Source of the DNA: CAHJWH01 sp965198905
GTDB lineage: Bacteria; Pseudomonadota; Alphaproteobacteria; Caulobacterales; Caulobacteraceae
Length of the DNA stretch: 64,000 nt
Reading direction: 5' to 3'
NCBI GenBank assembly: GCA_965198905.1
Contig: OZ240678.1
Location: 1,178,001 to 1,242,000, forward strand
How positions within the stretch are numbered: the first letter of the stretch is position 1; every line of letters begins with the position of its first letter. The position numbers and the translations under genes were made by a program. Shown piece by piece: positions 42,317 through 52,035 of this stretch. The notes under the pieces were generated by a model. It was not told the DNA's origin. It saw nothing but the letters and a program-made list of their open reading frames with translations, and did no database searches.

Positions 42317-45300
42317 ATGTATGACGACGAACTAGACGCCTCGTCAAAGGCGCGGCTTCAGCAAGCTTTTACCGATGCTCTCGGCGCCCCGCGCCTTGAT
42401 CCCTCGCAATCCCGCTTCGTGGATCAGGTCGCCGACGACCTCAACGCTGACGAACTTCCGGGCCTGGAGCCGGAAGACCTGGGCGGTCTGCTGGCGAGCT
42501 TCTGGCGCTTCGTCGAGAAAGGCGAGCACTCGAGCCCTCGGCTGCAGTTGGATCATGCCCGGGGCGTCGATGACCGTGACCTGGGCTTGGAGATGCTCCA
42601 GATCGCTCAGCCTGACGCGCCTTTCCTGGTGGACAGCGTGATGGGCGCCCTAGCGGCGGGCGGTTATGACGTCCGGGCCATGTTCCACCCGGTCGTGCGC
42701 CTGGAGCCCTCCACTGGGACAGGTACGGCGGCTGAGCAGTCGTTGATCCTGGTGCTGCTCGGCGACGTCGGCGAGGATCGCCGGGATGCTCTTTTGGAGG
42801 AGATTCAGCGGACCCTGGACGACGTCCATGTCGCTGTGGCCGACTTCCCCGCCCTGAGCGCCCTGATGGAGCGTTCAGCCCAGGAACTGGGCGCCTCGCC
42901 CGCGCCCTTCGGCACCTATGGCGCTCAGGAGTATGTGGACTTCCTCCACTGGTTGACCACGGAGCGGTTCATCTTCCTGGGCGCGCGCATCTACGAGTAT
43001 CCGCGAACGGCGGACGGCGACTACGCCCCCGAAGAGCCGATCTACGCGCCCGAGCAGTCCCTCGGATTGCTGCGCGACCCCACTCGCCCCGTGCTTCGAC
43101 GCGCCAGCGAACCGGCGCTGCTGACCTCCGAACTCAGCCGCCATCTCGAGGAAGCGGTTCCCGTCGTCGTCGCCAAGTCGAGCCTGCACTCCCGGGTGCA
43201 TCGGCGTGCGGACATGGATTATGTCGGGGTGAAGCGCTACGACGCCGCCGGCCAGGCTATAGGCGAAGTCCGTTTCGTCGGCCTGTTCACCGCCGAGGCG
43301 TATGAGACGCCGGCCGTCAGCCTGCCCCTGGTGCGTTGCAAGATCGCCCACGTGCTCGCCAAGGCCGGGCCGACGCCCAGCGCCCATACCGGCAAGCGCC
43401 TGCGGTATATCATCGAGACCTATCCTCGCGACGAACTGTTCCAGATCAGCGAGGACGACCTCGTACGGATCGGCATAGGGGTCATGCACCTGTACGATCG
43501 GCCGCGCGTGCGCCTGTTCGCCCGGGCGGACGCCTTCCAGCGGTTCGTCTCGGTGCTGCTGTTCATCCCCAGCGACCGCTACAGTTCCGATGTGCAGGAC
43601 CGGGCGGGCGAGATACTGGCCCGGGCCTGGGGCGGCCACGTTTGGGCCGCCGCGCCGACCTTGTCCGATCCCCCGTTGGCGCGGGTCTGCTACAGCATCG
43701 CCATCCCGCCAGGCGCCGAGGCCCGGCCCGACGAACGCCTGCTGGAAGCCGAGATCGCGGAGGCGGTGCGGACCTGGTCCGACCGCTTCGAGGCGGCGGT
43801 GCGCAGCGGCGGCGTCGCCCGGGGGCTGGTGGGCGAGGTGCTGGCCCGCTACGCGAACGGCTTTCCGCCCGGCTACCAGGATCGTTACGACGCGGCCGAG
43901 GCGCTGCTCGACCTCGAAGTCATGTCCGGCATGGGCGAGGCCGACGCCCTGCGCATCCGCGCCTTTCGCCATCCCGATGACGCCAAGACCCGGTTCCGCT
44001 TCAAGCTCTACCGCCCGAAGCACGCCGTGCCGCTGGCCGACGTGCTGCCGGTGCTGGAGAACATGGGCCTCAAGGCCCTGGTGGAGGAAGGCTTTCCGAT
44101 CAGCGCCGCCCGGGACGACGGGGCGCCCGCGGTCACCTGGGTGCACGAGTTCATCTTGGAGGACGAGCGCGGCGAGCATCTGGTGTTCGCCGACATCCAG
44201 TCCCCGTTCGAGCAGACCTTCCTGGCCGTCTGGAGCGGCCGCACGGAGAACGACGGTTTCAACCGGCTGGTGCTGGAACTGGGCGCCTCATGGCGCGAGG
44301 TCGCGCTGGTGCGCGCCTTCGCACGCTATCGCCAGCAGAGCGGGCTGGACCCCAGCCAGGGCGTGCAGGAAGCCGCGCTCAGCGCCAATCCCGAGATCGT
44401 ACGCCTGATCGTCGACATGTTCAGGATCAAGTTCGATCCGGCTGTCCACGCCGACATGCCGCGGCGCATCGAGCAGGCCGGTGAGGTCTTCGCGCGCATC
44501 GCCGAGGCGTTGCAGCAGGTCGCGAGCCTGGACGACGACCGCGTGCTGCGCCGGCTGGCGCGGCTGGTGCAGGCCCTGCAACGCACCAACTTCTATCAGC
44601 ACGGCGAGGACGGCGAGCCCAAGCCCTACATCAGCTTCAAGATCGCCAGCGGCGAGCTCGAAGACCTTCCGGCGCCCAAGCCCTATCGCGAAATCTTCGT
44701 ATGGGCGCCCCATGTGGAAGGCGTGCATCTTCGCTTCGGCCCCGTCGCACGGGGCGGCCTGCGCTGGTCGGACCGCCGCGACGACTTCCGAACCGAGGTG
44801 CTGGGCTTGGTGAAGGCGCAGCAGGTCAAGAACGCCGTCATCGTGCCGGTGGGCTCGAAGGGCGGCTTCTATCCCAAGGCGCTGCCTCGCGGGGGTGCGG
44901 CGGATACGGTGCGGGCCGAAGGGGTCCGCGCCTACAAGACCTTCCTTTGCGGCCTGCTCGACATCACCGACAACCTGGACGCGGCGGGCGAAGTCCAACG
45001 GCCCGCGGGCGTGCTCGCCTATGACGGCGACGACCCCTATCTCGTGGTGGCCGCAGACAAGGGCACGGCCACCTTCTCAGACATCGCCAATGGCGTGGCG
45101 GAGTCCTATGGGTTCTGGCTGGGCGACGCCTTCGCGTCGGGCGGCTCCGCGGGCTATGACCACAAGGCCATGGGCATCACCGCGCGCGGATGCTGGGAGG
45201 CGGTGAAGCGCCACTTCCGCGAGATGGGCAAGGACATCTCCACCCAGCCCTTCACCTGCATCGGCGTCGGCGACATGAGCGGTGACGTTTTCGGCAACGG

Positions 45301-47179
45301 CGTGCTGCTGAGCCAGGCCATGAAGCTGGTCGCCGCCTTCGACCACCGCCACATCTTCCTCGACCCCGAGCCGGACCCGAAGGCGTCCTGGGCCGAGCGC
45401 AAGCGGATGTTCGAACTGCCGCGCTCCTCGTGGGCGGACTATGACGCCGCGCTGATCAGCTTGGGTGGTGGCGTCCATTCGCGCAGCGCCAAGTCGATCC
45501 CCATCACGCCCCAGGTCAAGGCGCTGCTCGACATCGAGGCGGACGCCCTGCCGCCGGTGGAGCTGATCCGCGCCATCCTGAAGGCGCGCGCCGAGCTGCT
45601 CTATCTCGGCGGCATCGGCACCTATGTGAAGGCGGCCTCCCAGACCCAGGCTGAGGCGGGCGACAAGGCCAACGATCTCGTCCGCATCGACGCGGGCGAA
45701 CTGCGCGTGGCGGTGGTGGGTGAAGGCGCCAACCTCGGCTTCACCCAGGCTGGCCGCATCGCCTACGCCAAGCTCGGAAATGGCGGGAGCGGCGGACGGA
45801 TCGACACCGACGCCATCGACAATTCTGCCGGTGTCGACACCTCCGACCACGAGGTGAACATCAAGATCCTGCTCGGCCAGGCCGAACGGGCAGGGGATTT
45901 GGCGGCTGCGGACCGCAATCCGCTGCTGGCCAGCATGACCGACGAGGTCGCCGCCCACGTTCTGGCCCACAACTACGACCAGACCCTCGGGCTTTCGCTG
46001 CAGCAGGCTGACGCCCCCGCCGAGCTCGACGCCCAGGAAGCCTTCATGCTCGCCCTGGAGCGCCGGGGCCGGCTGAGCCGCGCGGTCGAGGGCTTGCCCA
46101 AGAGCAGCGAGATCGCCGAATTGAGGGCCACGGCCCAAGGGCTTACGCGCCCTGAGCTGGCGGTGATCACCGCCTATGGCAAGCTGGAGCTGTCCGCCGA
46201 CATCGTGGGCGGATCGGCGCCCGACGACGCCTATTTCGAACGCGTGCTCGAAGGCTACTTCCCGCCTGAGCTGCATCGTTTCGAGGGCGAGATGCGCCGC
46301 CATCGTCTCCGGCGCGAGATCGTCGCCACGGTCCTGGCGAACCTGATCGTGGACAAGGCCGGCCCCACCTTCGCCTCTCGCCTTACCAGCACCCTGGATT
46401 GCGACGCCGCCGGCCTCGTCACCGCCTTCGAGACCGCACGCCAGGTGTTCCGACTGGACGGCGCTTGGCGCGAGGTGGACGCGCTGGACTATCAGGTCTC
46501 AACCGAGGCGCAGAACCTGCTCTACCAGGAGATCGCGCGCACGCTCCGGGGCCAGACCTTCTGGCTGGCGCAGCGCGCAGGCGGTCGCAATCCCGGCGTG
46601 CAGGCCCTGATCGACGCCTACCGTCCGACGGTGGACACCCTGCAGCAGGAGGGACAGGCCCTGCTCAGCACTTTCGAGCGAGCCGCCGCAGAGGCGCGGG
46701 CGCAGGTCTTCCTGGTAGCCGGTGCGCCGGAGGCTCTGGCGCGCAGGATCGCCAGCCTGCGCGCCCTGACCGGCGCGATCGGCGTCTCCGATCTGGCGCG
46801 TTCGCTGCGCTGGCCGGCGGCGCCAATGGCGAGGCTCTACAGCGCGGTGGGCGAGAGCTTCGGCTATGACCGCCTGAGAGCGGCTGCGGCCGGGATACAG
46901 GCCGCCGACGGCTATGAGCGCGCCGCCCTGCGAGGCTTGGTAGTCGAGCTGATCGAGGAGCAGGTCGCACGGACCCGGGACGTGGCCGAACTCGCCAAGT
47001 CGCCCGAGGCGGGAGCCGACGCCGTGGCGGCGTTGGCGGCGGCGGCGAAATGGGCCGAGGGGCGCAGCGAAGCGGTTGAACGAGCGCGCCGCACCCTGGA
47101 GAACATCGAACAAACCGCAGGGGGCTGGAGTTTCGCCAAGCTCACCATCGCCAATGCGGCGTTGCGCGCGACGGACTGA
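42317..47179 (+). CDS. gdhZ: NAD-dependent glutamate dehydrogenase, large (L180/GdhZ) type
   Basis: 1620 residues, about the size of the large NAD-GDH class; oxidatively deaminates glutamate to 2-oxoglutarate and ammonia. The catalytic region lies in the central third: GPVARGGLRWSDRRDDFRTE, VKAQQVKNAVIVPVGSKGGF and, further on, GVGDMSGDVFGNGVLLSQAM; the dinucleotide part includes VVGEGANLGFTQAGRIAYAK. ACT-like and coiled regions fill the N-terminal third. In Caulobacter the homolog GdhZ also binds FtsZ and blocks premature division in response to glutamate, so this may couple growth and division. Transcribed alone after a structured upstream region. Confidence 0.94.
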   Translation: MYDDELDASSKARLQQAFTDALGAPRLDPSQSRFVDQVADDLNADELPGLEPEDLGGLLASFWRFVEKGEHSSPRLQLDHARGVDDRDLGLEMLQIAQPDAPFLVDSVMGALAAGGYDVRAMFHPVVRLEPSTGTGTAAEQSLILVLLGDVGEDRRDALLEEIQRTLDDVHVAVADFPALSALMERSAQELGASPAPFGTYGAQEYVDFLHWLTTERFIFLGARIYEYPRTADGDYAPEEPIYAPEQSLGLLRDPTRPVLRRASEPALLTSELSRHLEEAVPVVVAKSSLHSRVHRRADMDYVGVKRYDAAGQAIGEVRFVGLFTAEAYETPAVSLPLVRCKIAHVLAKAGPTPSAHTGKRLRYIIETYPRDELFQISEDDLVRIGIGVMHLYDRPRVRLFARADAFQRFVSVLLFIPSDRYSSDVQDRAGEILARAWGGHVWAAAPTLSDPPLARVCYSIAIPPGAEARPDERLLEAEIAEAVRTWSDRFEAAVRSGGVARGLVGEVLARYANGFPPGYQDRYDAAEALLDLEVMSGMGEADALRIRAFRHPDDAKTRFRFKLYRPKHAVPLADVLPVLENMGLKALVEEGFPISAARDDGAPAVTWVHEFILEDERGEHLVFADIQSPFEQTFLAVWSGRTENDGFNRLVLELGASWREVALVRAFARYRQQSGLDPSQGVQEAALSANPEIVRLIVDMFRIKFDPAVHADMPRRIEQAGEVFARIAEALQQVASLDDDRVLRRLARLVQALQRTNFYQHGEDGEPKPYISFKIASGELEDLPAPKPYREIFVWAPHVEGVHLRFGPVARGGLRWSDRRDDFRTEVLGLVKAQQVKNAVIVPVGSKGGFYPKALPRGGAADTVRAEGVRAYKTFLCGLLDITDNLDAAGEVQRPAGVLAYDGDDPYLVVAADKGTATFSDIANGVAESYGFWLGDAFASGGSAGYDHKAMGITARGCWEAVKRHFREMGKDISTQPFTCIGVGDMSGDVFGNGVLLSQAMKLVAAFDHRHIFLDPEPDPKASWAERKRMFELPRSSWADYDAALISLGGGVHSRSAKSIPITPQVKALLDIEADALPPVELIRAILKARAELLYLGGIGTYVKAASQTQAEAGDKANDLVRIDAGELRVAVVGEGANLGFTQAGRIAYAKLGNGGSGGRIDTDAIDNSAGVDTSDHEVNIKILLGQAERAGDLAAADRNPLLASMTDEVAAHVLAHNYDQTLGLSLQQADAPAELDAQEAFMLALERRGRLSRAVEGLPKSSEIAELRATAQGLTRPELAVITAYGKLELSADIVGGSAPDDAYFERVLEGYFPPELHRFEGEMRRHRLRREIVATVLANLIVDKAGPTFASRLTSTLDCDAAGLVTAFETARQVFRLDGAWREVDALDYQVSTEAQNLLYQEIARTLRGQTFWLAQRAGGRNPGVQALIDAYRPTVDTLQQEGQALLSTFERAAAEARAQVFLVAGAPEALARRIASLRALTGAIGVSDLARSLRWPAAPMARLYSAVGESFGYDRLRAAAAGIQAADGYERAALRGLVVELIEEQVARTRDVAELAKSPEAGADAVAALAAAAKWAEGRSEAVERARRTLENIEQTAGGWSFAKLTIANAALRATD

Positions 47180-47238
47180 CGCGGAGCCCGTAGGGCGGGT
47201 TGGACGGGAAGGGTCGGGACGCGCCTGGAAGGTCGCTT

Positions 47239-47664
47239 TTACTGCGCCGTCATCAGCGGGCCAAGGCCCGGGATGCTGGTCAGCACCTCCCTGAGCAGGT
47301 CCGAGCCGGTCTTCTCCCGCACCCAGGTCATGGCCAGAGGCAGGATCTTCTGCATGTCCGAAATGGTCACGCCCTGGCGGGTAAGCTGCTGGTTCAGGGC
47401 CATGGCGTCCGACATCGCCGCCCCGCTGGAACCGCCTGCCTTGGACATCAGGCCGGCCATCAGGCCGCCTCCCTTGCTGGCGGTGAGCGCCGCGCCCTGC
47501 TGCGCCAGCTCGGCCGAGCCGGGAATGGCGTCGAACAACGTCTTCACCTTGGTGGGATCGCCATGCTTGTCGATTAGGAACAGCGCACCCGACAGAGCGC
47601 TCTGCGACTGCTGCGGGCTAAGGCCCGCATGGGTGGCGGCCTTCTGGACAAGCTCTTCGATCAT
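47239..47664 (-). CDS. Small DUF2780-like protein
   Basis: 141 residues: MIEELVQKAATHAGLSPQQS, then QSALSGALFLIDKHGDPTKV, and at the end KTGSDLLREVLTSIPGLGPL. Mostly helical, with Gly/Ser/Ala-rich linker (KGGGLMAGLMSKAGGSSG) between two helical parts. Appears to belong to the DUF2780/VcgC-like group but this is uncertain. No catalytic residues. It is convergent with gdhZ. Confidence 0.5.
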   Translation of the reverse strand: MIEELVQKAATHAGLSPQQSQSALSGALFLIDKHGDPTKVKTLFDAIPGSAELAQQGAALTASKGGGLMAGLMSKAGGSSGAAMSDAMALNQQLTRQGVTISDMQKILPLAMTWVREKTGSDLLREVLTSIPGLGPLMTAQ

Positions 47665-47733
47665 AGACGCGCCTCTTGAAGCCGCTGGCTAGACCATGGC
47701 CGCAGGGCCGTCCACCCTCCGGGCCAAGCCGCG

Positions 47734-48534
47734 TCATCCACCGCCGCCCGTCTTGGTTGGCGTCGTGGGACGCACGAAGGTCCACTGGGCGTCGTCCGAA
47801 GCTTCCGCCGAAAAGCGATAGCCCTCGGTATCGAAGGCCTTCAGCGCTTTGACGCGGTCCAGCCGGTTGAGGATGGCGAAACGGGCCATCAGCCCGCGGG
47901 CGCGCTTGGCGTACAGGGCGATCGTGCGCAGGCGCCCATCCGCCTCGACCTGCTTGAAGTTGCAGGTGAGGACGGGCAGCTTCAGCAGGCCTTGATCCAC
48001 CGCCTTGAAATATTCCTGGCTAGCCAGGTTGACCAAGGTGGGATCATCGTGATCCCGCGCCGACGTATTCAGCGCCTTAGCGACCGGCTGGCGCCAGAAG
48101 GCGTAAAGGTCATCGCCGCGACCGTTGTGCAGCTTGACGCCCATCTCCAGGCGATAGGGCTGGATAAGGTCAAGGGGTCGAAGCAGGCCGTAAAGCCCCG
48201 ACAGGATACGCAAGCGATCCTGCGCCCAGGTAAGCGCTTCCGTGTCGAGGCTCCGGGCGTCGAGGCCCTTGTAGACATCGCCCGCAAAGGCCAACGCCGC
48301 TGGAAGTTCGGAGGGATCGCCAAGCGCCTTGAAAGCTTGAAAACGGGCGACGTTGAGGTCGGCCAATCGATCGGATATTCCCATCAACCGCCTGAGATCC
48401 CCAGCTTTAAGGGTCCGCGCGATCTTGGCCAGGGCCGCCGTATCCTTTGGAAAGTCAGGGCGTGTGGTGGTGGTCAGGTCGCTGGGTGCGGGGTCCAGAT
48501 CGAGGGTCTTGGCGGGGGAAAGGGCGATCAACAT
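47734..48534 (-). CDS. yaaA: Peroxide-stress protein YaaA (DUF328)
   Basis: 266 residues starting MLIALSPAKTLDLDP, the invariant N-terminus of the YaaA family. Other motifs: YKGLDARSLDTEALTWAQDR, ILSGLYGLLRPLDLIQPYRL and LVNLASQEYFKAVD, which form the DNA-binding HhH-like region. In E. coli YaaA lowers intracellular iron during peroxide stress. A Gly-rich tail (KTGGGG) ends the chain. It lies downstream of dps, separated by dps's terminator, so the two stress genes are neighbours but probably separate units. Confidence 0.9.
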   Translation of the reverse strand: MLIALSPAKTLDLDPAPSDLTTTTRPDFPKDTAALAKIARTLKAGDLRRLMGISDRLADLNVARFQAFKALGDPSELPAALAFAGDVYKGLDARSLDTEALTWAQDRLRILSGLYGLLRPLDLIQPYRLEMGVKLHNGRGDDLYAFWRQPVAKALNTSARDHDDPTLVNLASQEYFKAVDQGLLKLPVLTCNFKQVEADGRLRTIALYAKRARGLMARFAILNRLDRVKALKAFDTEGYRFSAEASDDAQWTFVRPTTPTKTGGGG

Positions 48535-48604
48535 CGCGGTTCGCTTAAGGGGTTGGGTGCGCTATGGCCAGCCAAGCGCCCATTACGCATCAAGTTTGGA
48601 TACG

Positions 48605-48634
48605 AAAACGGCCTGACATATGCATGTCAGGCCG
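48605..48634 (-). terminator. Rho-independent terminator of dps
   Basis: Perfect 11-bp hairpin CGGCCTGACAT-ATGC-ATGTCAGGCCG. Read on the minus strand it is followed at once by TTTTCG. It lies 27 bases after the dps stop, and separates dps from yaaA. Confidence 0.85.
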
Positions 48635-48660
48635 TCGTTCGAAGGCGCTGGATGGGGTGA

Positions 48661-49239
48661 TTAGCGGTCTTTGGCCAACAGAGGCGTGGCCGCAAGGTGT
48701 TCGCCTATGAACCAAACCTGCAGTTCGTGGGTGCGGATCAGGCTGGAGACGAGCAGGTCGTTGGTGCCGTCGTCACCGTACTCGGCGGCTTCCGAGGCGG
48801 CTTCGCGGACTTCCTTCAGCATGATCTCGTGAGCTTCGAGGAGGCGCGAAATCTGTGTCGCGACATCCTCACGACCCTGGGGCGGGCGAGGGATCTTGGT
48901 GTTCTCGGCCACGTCGGCCGCCATGGCATAGGCCAGACCGCCCAGGGACTGGATGCGCTCGGCCAGCAGGTCGACAAAGGCGGCCTGCTCCTCGAAGTGC
49001 TTATCCAACAGCAGGTGCAACTGGTAGAAGGTGACGCCCGACACCTGCCAGTGATGCTTCTTGTAGAGATCGCGGAGCGACATGGTGTCGACCAGGATCT
49101 GGTTCAGCGCACCGACACTCTTGGCGCGGGCGTTTTCCGCCAGGGCGATCGGCAGGTCCTTCAGCGTCCCGAACGCTTGGATTTCGTTCGGCTTGATCTT
49201 GTAGTCGGGCTGGGCAACGTCGACGGTGCCATCGGCCAT
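48661..49239 (-). CDS. dps: Dps-family DNA-binding ferritin-like protein
   Basis: 192 residues. Ferritin-like four-helix bundle: LYKKHHWQVSGVTFYQLHLL with His ligands for the ferroxidase site, then LLLDKHFEEQAAFVDLLAER with Asp/Glu ligands, and EIMLKEVREAASEAAEYGDD. Dps oxidises Fe(II) with peroxide and coats DNA in starvation. The N-terminal tail (MADGTVDVAQPDYKIKPNEI) is not very basic, so DNA binding may be weak. The start is preceded by CAGGAG. Terminated by the hairpin at 48605. Confidence 0.93.
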   Translation of the reverse strand: MADGTVDVAQPDYKIKPNEIQAFGTLKDLPIALAENARAKSVGALNQILVDTMSLRDLYKKHHWQVSGVTFYQLHLLLDKHFEEQAAFVDLLAERIQSLGGLAYAMAADVAENTKIPRPPQGREDVATQISRLLEAHEIMLKEVREAASEAAEYGDDGTNDLLVSSLIRTHELQVWFIGEHLAATPLLAKDR

Positions 49240-49341
49240 GGGAAACTCCTGAAATCCAGAAAAGGAATCGCGCAGGCGGTGACCTGGGCTTGATCCATTG
49301 TCCCGGCGGAAACGTCGGCTGGAACGGGCGGTTCCCGTCTC

Positions 49342-50775
49342 CTAGGCCGCCATGTCCAAGGCTTTGCGGGCCTCGCCGATGGCTTCGACCTTGGCCTGGA
49401 ACGGCGCCCAGTCGTCGCGCTCCGCAATGGCGTCCCACAGCGTTTCGATCTCGTCGTAGAGCAGTTCCTGCGGCTCCGGCCTTGCGAAGTAGGCGTGCTG
49501 CAGGCGGACCTCCCGATCGGTCTCGAACGCCTCCAGCCCAGTGCGGAAGGCGCGGAAAGCCGGCGTGTCATAGAGGTGCGCGCGCACGCCCTGCAGCGCG
49601 CGCGGCGCCGAGGCCAGGCCGCCGAACCAGTCGAAGAAGAAGGGCTCCCAGCGCAGCGCCTCGCCGCCTTCCGCCAGCGCCTGGAAGGCCACCGCCGCCA
49701 GCACCCCGTTGTCCGGCGGGCTCAGCGGCTTGAGGCCCAGCCTACGCACGATCGCCTCGGCCAGGTTGTCGCGGTACTGTGTGCCGAAGGTGTTCAGCGC
49801 ATCCACCAGAGGCTCGTGCTCACAGACCAGCGCGAGACAGCCCGCCAGCTGCTGCAGGTTCCAGAATACGGCGCTCGGCTGACGGCCGAAGGCGTACAGC
49901 GCCTGATGGTCGAAATAGGCCGCGGTGAAGTTCGGGTCGTTGAACGGCAGGAAACGGTAGGGCCCGTAGTCGAAGCTTTCGCCGTTGATGTTCATGTTGT
50001 CGGTGTTGAGCACCCCGTGGACGAAGCCCGCCGCCATCCAGCGAGCGCAAAGGTGGGCCATGCGCGAGGTGACCGCGGCCATCAGCCCAGCCGCCTTGCC
50101 GGCCAGGTCGCCGCCCACCTCGGGATAGTAGAGCCCCACCACGTGCTCGATCAGCTCGCCCACGAGCTTGGGCTTGTTGAAGAAGGCGTGGCGCTGGAAA
50201 GTGCCAAAGCGCACGTTGCTGAAGGACAGCCGCGTCAGCACCGAAGATCGGGTCGGCGAAGGTTCATCGCCGCGCTCCAGCCCCTCGCCGGTCTCATAAA
50301 GCGAAAAGCTCTTGGACGTCGGCACGCCCAGCGCCTGCAGCATCTCGGTGGCGAGCACCTCGCGCATGCCGCCCTTCAGGGTCAGCCGCCCGTCGCCTGA
50401 GCGGGAATGCGGCGTCTGGCCCGAGCCCTTGGTGCCGAGGTCCAGCAGGCGGCCGCGAGGGTCTCCGTCCTCCCGCATCTGGGCGTAGAGGAAGCCCCGC
50501 CCGTCCCCGATCTCGGCGTTGTAAACCTGGAACTGGTGGCCGTGGTAGCGAGTGGCCAGGGGCTGGGGCAGGTTGCCCGGCAGCGGCTGGAATAGGGCGA
50601 AGGCGTTGCGCCACTCCGCGTCGTCCAGGTTGTCCAGGCCCACGCTCGCGGCGGCGCGGTCATTGCGATAGCGCAGGATCGTTTCGGGAAAGGGGGCCGG
50701 GGTCACGGCGTCGGCGAACTCCGGCCCAAGCTTGTCGAACTGCGGATCGGGAAGGTAGGCGGACGAGACGGGCAT
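49342..50775 (-). CDS. selO: Protein adenylyltransferase SelO (YdiU/UPF0061)
   Basis: 477 residues from ATG 50775 (six residues fewer than the longest frame). A pseudokinase that AMPylates proteins in redox stress. Motifs: RYHGHQFQVYNAEIGDGRGF, LLDLGTKGSGQTPHSRSGDG, VHGVLNTDNMNINGESFDYG with the Asp and Asn that bind metal, and LTLKGGMREVLATEMLQALG. There is a 42-base gap after moeA, so it may be the last gene of the molybdenum-cofactor transcript. Most SelO chains also end in a redox-active CxxC; here the C-terminus ARKALDMAA lacks Cys, so that feature is missing. Confidence 0.92.
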   Translation of the reverse strand: MPVSSAYLPDPQFDKLGPEFADAVTPAPFPETILRYRNDRAAASVGLDNLDDAEWRNAFALFQPLPGNLPQPLATRYHGHQFQVYNAEIGDGRGFLYAQMREDGDPRGRLLDLGTKGSGQTPHSRSGDGRLTLKGGMREVLATEMLQALGVPTSKSFSLYETGEGLERGDEPSPTRSSVLTRLSFSNVRFGTFQRHAFFNKPKLVGELIEHVVGLYYPEVGGDLAGKAAGLMAAVTSRMAHLCARWMAAGFVHGVLNTDNMNINGESFDYGPYRFLPFNDPNFTAAYFDHQALYAFGRQPSAVFWNLQQLAGCLALVCEHEPLVDALNTFGTQYRDNLAEAIVRRLGLKPLSPPDNGVLAAVAFQALAEGGEALRWEPFFFDWFGGLASAPRALQGVRAHLYDTPAFRAFRTGLEAFETDREVRLQHAYFARPEPQELLYDEIETLWDAIAERDDWAPFQAKVEAIGEARKALDMAA

Positions 50776-50817
50776 GACGTGCAGGTGGCCCATGCCGCAG
50801 AGCGGGGCAAGGCTCGC

Positions 50818-52035
50818 CTACAGCCGCTTCAGCCTCAGCATCTGCACCACCTCGCCCGCCGCCAGCGCAGGGCTGCCCGCCGGGCGGCGGACCAGGGCGT
50901 CCGCCGCGGCGAACACGCTCACCAGCGATGAGTCCTGGTCGGGGAAGATCGCCGCCGACACCGCACCGTCCGGTTGGGAGCTCAGCCGCGCGCGCATCCA
51001 GTGCTCCCGCGGGCCGGTCGCCTCCAGCGGCTCGGCGAGACGGGCGTGCTCCAGGGGAAAGGCCGGGTCGATTCCCTGCCAAGCCGCGAGCAAGGGGCGC
51101 AGGAACAGCTCCGCCGCCACGAGGCCGGACGCCGGGTTTCCCGGCAGCCCCAGCACGCGCCGCCCGTCCGGCAGCGTGCCGAACCACGTCGGCTTGCCCG
51201 GTCGGAGCCGGATGGTCTCCACCTTCAGCTCCAGGCCGAGGGTCGCCAGGGCCGGCTTGACCAGGTCGTAGTCGCCCACGGACGCCCCGCCGACGGTGAC
51301 GATCAGGTCCGCCTCCACCCCAGCCAGAGCGTCCAGGATCGCGGTCCGGCTGTCGCGCACCGGGTCGAGCGACTGGGGCCGGCCGCCCCACTGGGCCACG
51401 AGCGTTGAGAGCGCGGGTCCGTTGGAGTCGAAGATTTGCGCGTCCGAGGGAGGCGCGCCGCCCGGGCGCACGATCTCCTCGCCGGTGGACAGGATGGCGA
51501 CCCGGGGCTGGCGGAACACCTGCGCCTGGTGCTGTCCGGCGGAGGCGGCGAGGGCCAGTCGCCAGGCGTCCAGGCGCACCCCGGCGGGCAGCAGGGTGTC
51601 GCCCGCCCGAAAGTCGCCGCCCTTCACCCTGACGTGGGCGCCTGGGAACGACGGCGCTCCATCGAAGCGGACGCGATCGCCCTCCCGGGCGGCGCGTTCC
51701 TGCACCACGACGGCGCAAGCGGCGGGGACGAGCGCGCCGGTGAACACCCGCACCGCCTCGCCCACCCGGGGCGCCGCGCCCGTGTAGGGGCGCCCCGCGG
51801 CGCTCTCCCCGATCAGGCTGAACCCTTCGCGCCAACTCCCGCCCGCCGGCACGGCATAGCCGTCCATGGCCGAGGCGTCGAAGGGCGGCTGGTCGCGAAC
51901 CGCCCGGATCGGCTCGGCGAGCACCCGGCCGAGCGAGGTCCGGTCGAGCGTGACCGTCTCGCGGCCGCCGGGCGATACCGCGGCCAGCATCCGAGCCCGG
52001 GCCTCTTCGACAGGCAGGTCCTTGAGCTGCGTCAT
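50818..52035 (-). CDS. moeA: Molybdopterin molybdotransferase
   Basis: 405 residues. MoeA inserts molybdate into MPT-AMP. Motifs: PPFDASAMDGYAVPAG near the N-terminus, VRVFTGALVPAACAVVVQER, VAILSTGEEIVRPGGAPPSD, IFDSNGPALSTLVAQWGG, and VGDYDLVKPALATLGLELK. The C-terminal domain IV is of normal size. It overlaps the moaC stop by 4 bases (ATGA). Seventh gene of the molybdenum-cofactor cluster, read right to left. Confidence 0.93.
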   Translation of the reverse strand: MTQLKDLPVEEARARMLAAVSPGGRETVTLDRTSLGRVLAEPIRAVRDQPPFDASAMDGYAVPAGGSWREGFSLIGESAAGRPYTGAAPRVGEAVRVFTGALVPAACAVVVQERAAREGDRVRFDGAPSFPGAHVRVKGGDFRAGDTLLPAGVRLDAWRLALAASAGQHQAQVFRQPRVAILSTGEEIVRPGGAPPSDAQIFDSNGPALSTLVAQWGGRPQSLDPVRDSRTAILDALAGVEADLIVTVGGASVGDYDLVKPALATLGLELKVETIRLRPGKPTWFGTLPDGRRVLGLPGNPASGLVAAELFLRPLLAAWQGIDPAFPLEHARLAEPLEATGPREHWMRARLSSQPDGAVSAAIFPDQDSSLVSVFAAADALVRRPAGSPALAAGEVVQMLRLKRL